A stretch of 14,301 bases of DNA from JAMCRM01 sp041685075 (lineage in GTDB: Bacteria > Acidobacteriota > Terriglobia > Bryobacterales > Bryobacteraceae). The position numbers and the translations under genes are program-made. The DNA is taken from NCBI GenBank assembly GCA_041685075.1, contig JAWLGN010000138.1, positions 1 to 14,301 on the forward strand. Reading direction: 5' to 3'. A model generated the notes under the pieces. The model was not told where the DNA came from. It saw only the letters and a list, made by a program, of their open reading frames with translations, and made no database searches. Shown piece after piece: positions 1 to 4,945 of the stretch (positions are counted from its first letter, which is position 1; every line of letters begins with the position of its first letter).

Positions 1-1754
1 CCGGCGATCGTCACCACCGCCGCCGCCGCCACCGCCAGGGCAATCACGGTCCCGGCATTCCAGAAGCCCGCGCGCCCGTACCACACCACCGAGTACCCCA
101 CCGCGCCCGGCAGCAGCGCGTAGTAGGCGAACGGCGCCAGCACCTTGCGGATCACGGCGCCTTCCCGGCCGATCAGCCCCACCACCGCCGAAGCCGCCAC
201 TACGTTGTGCACGCAGATGATGTTGCCCGCCGCGCCGCCCACCGCCTGCAGCGCCACCACCCAGGTGGGGTCCACCGCGATGCGCTGCCCCACGCCGAAC
301 TGGAAGAGCGAGAACATCATGTTGCTCACCGTGTTGCTGCCGGCCACAAACGCGCCCAGGCCGCCGATCAGCGGCGCAAAAAGGGGCCACGCCGCACCGG
401 CCAGCCCCGCCACGCCCTCGGCCAGCACGATGGGCATACGCTCGAAGCCGGCGCTGCCTCCCCCGCTGTTGATGAACACCTGCACCATGGGGACCGTGAA
501 GACCAGCGCCGAGGAAGCCCCCACCATCACGCGCCCCGACGAGGCCACCGCGCGGCCGAAGGCGGCGGGGCGCATACGGTGCAGCAGCAGGGTGGAGGCC
601 GCCGCCACAATGAACACGGTGCCCGGCAGGTAGAGCGGCTCCAGGCTGGCGCTGATGCCGGTCCCCAGGATGTTGGGAAACCGGAGGGTCCACGCCCGCA
701 GCCACTCGCCGAAGGGAAAGATTCGCACCCGCGTCAACACCAGCAGCACGCTCACCAGCACGTAGGGCGACCACGCCAGCGCCAGGCTCAATTTCCCGCC
801 CTGGCGGCCCACGTCGCGGATCTCGATGCTGCCGGTCCACTCTTTATCCCACCGGTCGGCGGGTGCAAAATCCCAGCACTCCTCGCGCGGCGGCATGAGG
901 AAGCCCTTCTTCGCCGCCGTTACCACGATCGCCAGCCCCACCAGCGATCCCGCTAACGTGGGGAACTCCGGCCCCAGCAAAAACGCCAGCAGCACGTACG
1001 GCACCGTGAAGGCGAAGGCCGAAAACAGCGCGAAGCGCCACACCCGCAAGCCTTCCGCGAAGGAGCGGTTGGGGCCGAAGAAACGGGTCATCAGCGAAAC
1101 CACAAACAGCGGCATCAGGGTGCCGGTGATGCCGTGCAGCACGGCCACCCGCCGGCCGATGTGGGCCAGGAACAGGTGCCACTCGCCATAGCCCAGAGAG
1201 GCGGCGAACTCCCGCACCACGGGGTCGGTGCCCAATCCGCCGTGCACCCCCACCAGGATGGGAGTTCCGGCGGCGCCGAACGACACGGGTGTGCTCTGGA
1301 TAATCATCCCGGCCATCACCGCCGCCATGCCGGGGAACCCCAGCCCCACCAGCAGCGGCACCGCCACCGCCGCCGGCGTGCCGAAGCCCGAAGCCCCTTC
1401 CATAAAGGAGCCGAACAGCCAGGCAATAATGATGACCTGAATGCGCCGGTCCGGCGTGACATCGGTAAAGCTCTGGCGGATGACCCGCAGCGCGCCGCTC
1501 TCCTGGAGCGTGTTCAGCAGCAGGATGGAGCCGAAGATGATGTACAGCAGGGACGCGGCCACCACCAGCCCATTGATCGAAGCCGCCGCCACCTGGACCG
1601 GCTGAACGCCCCATACCCAAAGCGCCAGCGCCGCCGCCACCGCGTAGGAGATCGGCATGGCCCGGCTCGCCGGCCAGCGCAGGCCCACCAGAAAGACCGC
1701 CACGGCCGCAATCGGAAGCAACGACAGGGCCGCCAGCACTCCGTTGGAAATCAC
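1..1754 (-). CDS. lctP: L-lactate permease family transporter (partial, C-terminus beyond window edge)
   Basis: A cytoplasmic-membrane carrier of the LctP family (L-lactate/glycolate permeases, proton symport). I translated the minus strand by hand: 584 codons from GTG at 1754 stay open to base 1. Family blocks are clear: P-I-A-A-V and RWPASRAMP near the N-terminus, FGSILLLNTLQESG (about 68-81), the signature MEGASGFGTPAA (about 116-127), GPEFPTLAGS (about 260), GAFVAGSNTVSNMMFS (about 467-482) and GGAAGN...HNVVAAS near residue 515. A dozen or more hydrophobic segments alternate with short loops. In-frame TAG at 1766-1764 leaves GTG 1754 as the most plausible start. The family is usually about 530-560 residues, so little is probably missing. 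It follows the dehydrogenase by 44 nt and is likely cotranscribed. Its weak Shine-Dalgarno lies in a 6-bp stem (1760-1765 with 1780-1785). Family assignment is firm; the substrate (lactate, glycolate or another hydroxyacid) is inferred. Confidence 0.93.
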   Translation of the reverse strand, partial: MISNGVLAALSLLPIAAVAVFLVGLRWPASRAMPISYAVAAALALWVWGVQPVQVAAASINGLVVAASLLYIIFGSILLLNTLQESGALRVIRQSFTDVTPDRRIQVIIIAWLFGSFMEGASGFGTPAAVAVPLLVGLGFPGMAAVMAGMIIQSTPVSFGAAGTPILVGVHGGLGTDPVVREFAASLGYGEWHLFLAHIGRRVAVLHGITGTLMPLFVVSLMTRFFGPNRSFAEGLRVWRFALFSAFAFTVPYVLLAFLLGPEFPTLAGSLVGLAIVVTAAKKGFLMPPREECWDFAPADRWDKEWTGSIEIRDVGRQGGKLSLALAWSPYVLVSVLLVLTRVRIFPFGEWLRAWTLRFPNILGTGISASLEPLYLPGTVFIVAAASTLLLHRMRPAAFGRAVASSGRVMVGASSALVFTVPMVQVFINSGGGSAGFERMPIVLAEGVAGLAGAAWPLFAPLIGGLGAFVAGSNTVSNMMFSLFQFGVGQRIAVDPTWVVALQAVGGAAGNIICVHNVVAASAVVGLIGREGAVIRKVLAPFAYYALLPGAVGYSVVWYGRAGFWNAGTVIALAVAAAAVVTIA

Positions 1755-1798
1755 AGCTACCCACTATAGCAGCGGGTGGAGTGGGCTTCGCCGTCGGC

Positions 1799-2554
1799 CT
1801 ATACGGCGCACCAGCCGCCGTCGATCAAGACGTCGGTGCCGGTGATGAAGGCGGCCTCTTCCGAGCACAGGTAGGCGGCCAGGCTGCCCACCTCTTCCAC
1901 CTTGCCCCAGCGCCCCAGCGGAACGCGGGAGATGAACTCGCGGTTCACCTCCGGGTCCTCGTAGAGCGGCCGGTTCATCTCGGTGGCGAAGGGCCCCGGG
2001 CTGATGCCGTTCACCGTGATGCCCTCCGGCGCCAGTTCCAGCGCCAGCGAGCGGGTGAAGCCGAGCAGCGCGGTCTTGGCCGACGAGTAGGCCGTGCGAT
2101 GCGGCAGCGAGACGTGCGCCATGGTCGAGGTCAGGTTGATCACCCGGCCGTAACCCGCCTGCCGCATCTGCGGGACGAAGGAGCGGCACATCAGGAATGC
2201 CGCCGTCAGGCTGGTATCGACCACCCCGCGCCACTCCTCGAGGGTGAACTCCGTGATGGGCTTCCGCAGGTTGGTGCCGGCGTTGTTCACCAGGATCTGG
2301 ACGGGCCCCAGCGCCGCGGGAACCTCGCGCTCCAGGCGCCGCACGTCCTCTTCGCACCGCACATCGGCGGAAAAGGCGCACGCCCGGCCGCCTCCGGCGG
2401 TTATCTCGCGGGCCAGCGCCTCCACTTCCTCGCGCGTCCGGGCGACCAGGGCCGTGGGCGCTCCTTCGGCGGCCAGCGCCAGCGCGATGGCCTTGCCCAA
2501 TCCCCTGCCCGCGCCCGTCACCAGCGCCGTGCGCCCCGCCAGCTTCCCCTTCAA
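1799..2554 (-). CDS. short-chain dehydrogenase/reductase, gluconate 5-dehydrogenase-like
   Basis: A cytoplasmic NAD(P)-dependent oxidoreductase of the classical SDR family, 251 residues (usual length about 250). The cofactor motif TGAGRGLG is at 13-20, NNAG at 90-93, catalytic Ser at S143, YSSAK with Y156 and K160, then SPGPFATEMN and a C-terminal IDGGW. The wording (R-K-P-I-T-E-F, FATEMNRPLYEDPE, VPLGRWG) resembles gluconate 5-dehydrogenase and 2-deoxygluconate 3-dehydrogenase relatives, so a sugar acid or hydroxyacid is a plausible substrate, not proven. The fourth member of the usual Asn-Ser-Tyr-Lys tetrad appears to be Ser115 (DTSLTA where relatives have D-x-N-L-T). The start is TTG at 2554, because the reading frame upstream lies inside the PH gene, no ATG or GTG is nearby, and TTG overlaps the upstream TGA in the sequence TTGA, which implies translational coupling. 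The lactate-type permease follows 44 nt downstream. Confidence 0.9.
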   Translation of the reverse strand: MKGKLAGRTALVTGAGRGLGKAIALALAAEGAPTALVARTREEVEALAREITAGGGRACAFSADVRCEEDVRRLEREVPAALGPVQILVNNAGTNLRKPITEFTLEEWRGVVDTSLTAAFLMCRSFVPQMRQAGYGRVINLTSTMAHVSLPHRTAYSSAKTALLGFTRSLALELAPEGITVNGISPGPFATEMNRPLYEDPEVNREFISRVPLGRWGKVEEVGSLAAYLCSEEAAFITGTDVLIDGGWCAV

Positions 2555-3000
2555 CGTCCGGACCCCCGCCCCGAGGGCCGTTCGGAAGTTTCCGTGATCA
2601 AATCCGCTATCTCCTGTGGATAGTCGATGTTGCGGATCACCAGGGGCCCGGTCTCCGCCGCCGTCCCGATCGAGAGATCCCCGATCTGGAGAAGCCGCTG
2701 CCAGAACCCCTGCTCCACCCGCACGTCCTGCACCTTGGCAAGCTGGAAGGTACGCACCTTGCGGCCCAGCAGCCCTTCCTCGTAGCGCAGCTTGTCCCGG
2801 GTCAGGACCAGCCGGGTGAACCGCCTTCGGAGTTGCCGGTACGCCGGCAACACCAGCAGCCACGCCAGCGCCCCGGCAATCCACAACGGCACCTCAGGCA
2901 CGTTGCTCGCCAGCGCCAGCGCCAGGGCCACCAGCACAAAAACCGCGGTGTACCCCATCCGGATGTACCTCATGGTGGGCCGAATCACGACGTCCTTCAC
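2551..3000 (-). CDS. bacterial PH-domain (bPH2, YdbS/YdbT-like) membrane protein
   Basis: A small membrane protein of 149 residues. Two hydrophobic helices (about 16-32 and 37-54) form a hairpin. They are followed by a bacterial pleckstrin-homology domain of the bPH_2 type: LVLTRDKLRYEEGLLGRK (65-82), then QLAKVQDVRVEQGFWQRLL and GDLSIGTA. Proteins of this family sit in the inner membrane with the PH domain in the cytoplasm, and their role is poorly known. Translation starts with GTG at 3000, preceded by GGGAGA 7 nt upstream; an internal ATG at 2973 is possible but would remove the N-terminal segment. The last codon and stop overlap the TTG of the dehydrogenase gene, so the two are coupled. 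The reason for an operon with a dehydrogenase and a lactate-type permease is not obvious. The family call is confident; the function is unknown. Confidence 0.85.
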   Translation of the reverse strand: MKDVVIRPTMRYIRMGYTAVFVLVALALALASNVPEVPLWIAGALAWLLVLPAYRQLRRRFTRLVLTRDKLRYEEGLLGRKVRTFQLAKVQDVRVEQGFWQRLLQIGDLSIGTAAETGPLVIRNIDYPQEIADLITETSERPSGRGSGR

Positions 3001-3004
3001 AAAA

Positions 3005-3018
3005 CGGTCTCCCGACCG
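3005..3018 (-). promoter_or_regulatory. Shine-Dalgarno of the PH gene presented in a small hairpin loop
   Basis: On the minus strand, CGGTC and GACCG can pair around the tetraloop GGGA, so the ribosome-binding purines would sit in the loop. This supports GTG 3000 as the start. The 5-bp stem is short and may be chance in GC-rich DNA. Confidence 0.3.
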
Positions 3019-3022
3019 GCCT

Positions 3023-3051
3023 ATTGTAACGCGCGTGCATCTGGCTTACGA
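3023..3051 (-). promoter_or_regulatory. possible promoter for the PH-SDR-permease operon
   Basis: The minus strand reads TACAAT (3028-3023), a 5/6 match to the -10 consensus. A poor -35 candidate, TCGTAA (3051-3046), lies 17 bp upstream. Transcription would start near 3016, giving a leader of about 16 nt. The -10 overlaps the -35 of the divergent plus-strand promoter, so the two would compete. Confidence 0.3.
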
Positions 3052-3052
3052 T
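3024..3052 (+). promoter_or_regulatory. predicted sigma70-type promoter of the secreted-protein gene
   Basis: TTGTAA (3024-3029) and TACGAT (3047-3052) are spaced 17 bp apart; each matches consensus at 4 of 6 bases. The start would be near 3059, with GGGAG (3062-3066) 9 nt before the ATG at 3076. It overlaps the divergent minus-strand promoter elements. This is pattern matching only. Confidence 0.4.
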
Positions 3053-3075
3053 AAAGCCTTCGGGAGAGTACTTCT

Positions 3076-4122
3076 ATGATCCGTCGGTTCATTACCTGTA
3101 GTGCGCTCATGGTGTTGCCTGCCGCCCTCCTGCAGGCGGATTTCAGCTACGAACAAAGCTCCAAAATCACCGGTGGAGTGATGGCGGGCATGATGAAAGT
3201 GGCGGGCGTCTTTTCGAAGACCGCCCGCGAGCCCATGCGCAGCACCATCGCGGTCAAGGGCGACCGCATGGTGACGATTACCGGGCAGACCGCCTCGGTC
3301 ATCGACCTGTCCAAAGAGACCATCACCGAGATCAACTACCAGAGAAAGCAGTACTCCGTCATGACCTTCGCCGAAATGGCCCAGATGATGGAAGAGCTGG
3401 CCCAGAAGGCGAAGTCCAAGGACGCCTCCGGCGCAACCTTCAAGATCGATGTGCAAGATACCGGCCAGACGCGCCAGATCAACGGCATGGACACCCGCCA
3501 GATGATCGTGAAGATGGTGATGGAGGGCAAGGACGCCGAATCCGGCAAGAGCGGCGGCATGGTGGTAACGGCGGACATGTGGCTGGCGCCCAAGGTGGCG
3601 GGCTACGAGGAAATCACCCAATTCTACTCGCGGATGGCGCAGAAGATGGCCTGGACCCCCACCGGCGGCCTCACCGCCATGGCCGGTCCGGAAGCCTCCA
3701 AGGCCCTCAGCGAATTGTACAAGGAAGGCTCCAAGCTGAACGGCATCCCGGTGCTGCAGAATATCCGGATGGGCGCGGAAGGCGGCGCGGAAGGGGCCCA
3801 GGCGGGCGCCGGCGGGCAGCAGGCTCCCGCGCAGCAGCCCCAGCAGCAGGCCGAGGAAGAGCGGCCCTCCATCGGACGCGCGCTCGGCGGGCGCCTGGGC
3901 GGCTTCGGCAGGTTCGGCCGCCGCAAGAAGCAGGAAGAGCCGGAGCCGCAGCCGCAGCAGCAGCAGGCCGCCCAGCCCTCCGGCGGGCAGGATTCCGCTT
4001 CCGGCGCCCTGCTGGAGATGGTGACCGAGACCACCAACTTCTCCTCCGCCCCCGTGGACGCCTCCAAGTTCGAGGTTCCCGCCGGCTTCAAGCAGGTGAA
4101 GCCTCAAAGGCGCCCGCGTTAA
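3076..4122 (+). CDS. secreted protein of unknown function, DUF4412-like, with Gln-rich linker
   Basis: A 348-residue exported protein. Residues 1-21 form a classical signal peptide (basic MIRR, hydrophobic core, LLQA before DFSYEQ). Residues 22-235 are a folded-looking domain rich in Met and in charged/beta-type segments: AVKGDRMVTITG, VIDLSKETITEINYQRKQYS, then ADMWLAPKVAGYEE. Proteins with a DUF4412-like layout also read 'mutable surface value, dynamic residue, then D-x-PAGF near the C-terminus', and here FEVPAGFKQV is at about 336-345. Between them, about 242-304, is a low-complexity stretch of Q, A, G, P and E, including a basic RFGRRKK patch. ATG 3076 has GGGAG 9 nt upstream. It is probably monocistronic and divergent from the PH operon. 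The family assignment is tentative, I cannot assign a function, and export to periplasm or outer surface is inferred from the signal peptide. Confidence 0.82.
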   Translation: MIRRFITCSALMVLPAALLQADFSYEQSSKITGGVMAGMMKVAGVFSKTAREPMRSTIAVKGDRMVTITGQTASVIDLSKETITEINYQRKQYSVMTFAEMAQMMEELAQKAKSKDASGATFKIDVQDTGQTRQINGMDTRQMIVKMVMEGKDAESGKSGGMVVTADMWLAPKVAGYEEITQFYSRMAQKMAWTPTGGLTAMAGPEASKALSELYKEGSKLNGIPVLQNIRMGAEGGAEGAQAGAGGQQAPAQQPQQQAEEERPSIGRALGGRLGGFGRFGRRKKQEEPEPQPQQQQAAQPSGGQDSASGALLEMVTETTNFSSAPVDASKFEVPAGFKQVKPQRRPR

Positions 4123-4132
4123 TGGAGCTTGT

Positions 4133-4157
4133 GCCGATCCTAACCAAACGTATCGGC
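4133..4157 (+). terminator. weak hairpin after the secreted-protein gene
   Basis: GCCGAT (4133-4138) and ATCGGC (4152-4157) form a 6-bp stem with a 13-nt loop, 10 nt after the stop of the secreted-protein gene. No U-tract follows, so intrinsic termination is doubtful. Confidence 0.2.
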
Positions 4158-4164
4158 GAGCGCC

Positions 4165-4194
4165 TTTACAATCGCGGGACCGAAGCCGCATGAT
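4165..4194 (+). promoter_or_regulatory. predicted distal promoter of the receiver-phosphorylase operon
   Basis: TTTACA (5/6 match to the -35 consensus) at 4165-4170 and CATGAT (4/6) at 4189-4194, with an 18-bp spacer. The expected start is about 4201. That coincides with the 5' edge of the first long-range helix of the leader described below (4199-4281), which gives the assignment some independent support. Confidence 0.35.
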
Positions 4195-4407
4195 GTACGC
4201 GGGACGGGTGCTCTTCGTATGATCGGAGGCAGGCCAGGGCCCATCAGCCGCCCGGGGCCTGGTACGAAGCGCCCGCCCCGCCACGAAGCTGCTGCTTCAA
4301 CGGGATGTGAACGGGCCGGACACATCTTGGTTTCCCGCAGGCCCCCGCAGCAGTCCAACATCTGCGCCGCCGGAGACGGTGGCGCAGTCCGCCGGCTCTC
4401 CGGCCCC

Positions 4408-4437
4408 TTGCAATGGCCCGCGCGGGCACTGTAGACT
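4408..4437 (+). promoter_or_regulatory. possible proximal promoter with a palindrome in its spacer
   Basis: TTGCAA (4408-4413) and TAGACT (4432-4437), each a 4/6 match, are spaced 18 bp apart. The spacer holds the perfect 12-bp palindrome GCCCGCGCGGGC (4416-4427), a possible operator. A start near 4444 would remove the 5' arm of the start-codon stem, so proximal and distal transcripts would be translated differently. The match is weak. Confidence 0.25.
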
Positions 4438-4439
4438 TG

Positions 4440-4483
4440 CACGGTAGGTACGGCGGATCCGCCAGATAAGGAGGCTACCCGTG
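4440..4483 (+). promoter_or_regulatory. stem-loop enclosing the SD and pairing with the GTG start of the receiver gene
   Basis: CACGGTAG (4440-4447) can pair with CTACCCGTG (4475-4483) through 8 bp and one bulged C. This takes in the GTG start codon 4481-4483. The enclosed segment holds the perfect palindrome GGCGGATCCGCC (4452-4463) and the strong Shine-Dalgarno AAGGAGG (4468-4474), 6 nt before GTG. Confidence 0.35.
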
Positions 4484-4939
4484 TCCACTCCGGCGGGCGG
4501 CAACCTGCGGCCCGGGAAGGTTGTCACCGTGCTTTCGATCAGCGGCTCGAAAACGGACCAGCAATCGTTGACCGACGTCTTCCGGCACACCCGGTGGGTT
4601 CTGCTGGAAGCCGGAAGCTGCGCCGAAGCGCTTTCCAGGCTCGAACGCTGCCTGGTGCCCGTGGTGCTCTGCGATTGCACGCTGCCGGACGGCGGTTGGA
4701 AAGACGTGTTGCGCGCAACCGCCGCCCTGCCCCACCCACCGCTGCTCATCGTGGCCTCCCGGCTTGCCGACGACCGCCTGTGGGCCGAGGTCATCGATGC
4801 GGGCGGCTACGACGTGCTCGAGAAACCGTTCCATCATTCCGAACTGGTCCGCGTGGTCAGCCTGGCATGGCTGGCCTGGAGGGACCAGTGGCAACGCGCC
4901 ACCGCCGGCCCGGTCTCCAGGGCCGCCGGTACATCATAA
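4481..4939 (+). CDS. receiver-only response regulator, atypical phosphorylation pocket
   Basis: A cytoplasmic single-domain receiver (CheY-like) of 152 residues with no output domain. It has a beta-strand VTVLSIS at 15-21, the phospho-acceptor D65 in VVLCDCTLPDGGW, the switch Ser S93 in LLIVASR, and conserved K115 in VLEKPF. The acidic pair that normally binds Mg next to the first strand is missing: the position reads S-I-S-G-S-K-T-D. Phosphorylation may therefore be weak or need other chemistry. The stretch SRLADDRLWAEVIDAGGYDVLEKPF matches my recollection of divergent receivers common in Solibacter-type acidobacteria. GTG 4481 is chosen because AAGGAGG lies 6 nt upstream. Only 6 nt separate its stop from the phosphorylase ATG, so the two are cotranscribed and the protein may serve glycogen mobilisation, although no partner kinase is in view. 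Confidence 0.83.
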   Translation: MSTPAGGNLRPGKVVTVLSISGSKTDQQSLTDVFRHTRWVLLEAGSCAEALSRLERCLVPVVLCDCTLPDGGWKDVLRATAALPHPPLLIVASRLADDRLWAEVIDAGGYDVLEKPFHHSELVRVVSLAWLAWRDQWQRATAGPVSRAAGTS

Positions 4940-4945
4940 GATCTG

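Larger units (their letters stand above)
4199..4483 (+). promoter_or_regulatory. candidate structured 5' leader (unknown cis-regulatory RNA) of the receiver-phosphorylase operon
   Basis: This gene-free stretch of about 285 nt contains helices arranged one after another. (1) GCGGG 4199-4203 with CCCGC 4277-4281, CGGG 4205-4208 with CCCG 4272-4275, and CTTCGTA 4213-4219 with TACGAAG 4263-4269; these enclose hairpin CCAGG 4234-4238 / CCTGG 4258-4262. (2) CTGCTGC 4289-4295 with GCAGCAG 4347-4353, enclosing GATGTG 4304-4309 / CACATC 4321-4326. (3) CTGCGCCGCC 4362-4371 with GGTGGCGCAG 4378-4387, loop GGAGAC. (4) GCCGG 4391-4395 with CCGGC 4400-4404. (5) A stem holding the GTG start codon (4440-4483). 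Every pairing listed is visible in the sequence. That they form in RNA and regulate is inference: GC-rich DNA makes chance hairpins, and I recognise no Rfam family. Confidence 0.4.

Noticed and set aside
844..1764. 306-codon minus-strand frame beginning MGSCDFQRS
   Set aside because: Out-of-frame reading of the permease gene. The frame starting at GTG 1754 gives LctP family motifs along the whole length.
3046..4284. 412-codon minus-strand frame opposite the secreted protein
   Set aside because: Antisense shadow with Leu/His/Gly-rich low complexity. The plus frame has a signal peptide and an SD.
4425..4441. sigma54-type promoter GGCAC...TTGCA before the receiver gene
   Set aside because: The GG and GC dinucleotides are 12 bp apart. 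Sigma54 promoters need 10 bp and tolerate little deviation.
4140..4442. 100-codon minus-strand frame in the gene-free stretch
   Set aside because: No recognisable motif and no convincing SD. It coincides with the hairpin-rich leader, where a GC-rich open frame is expected by chance.
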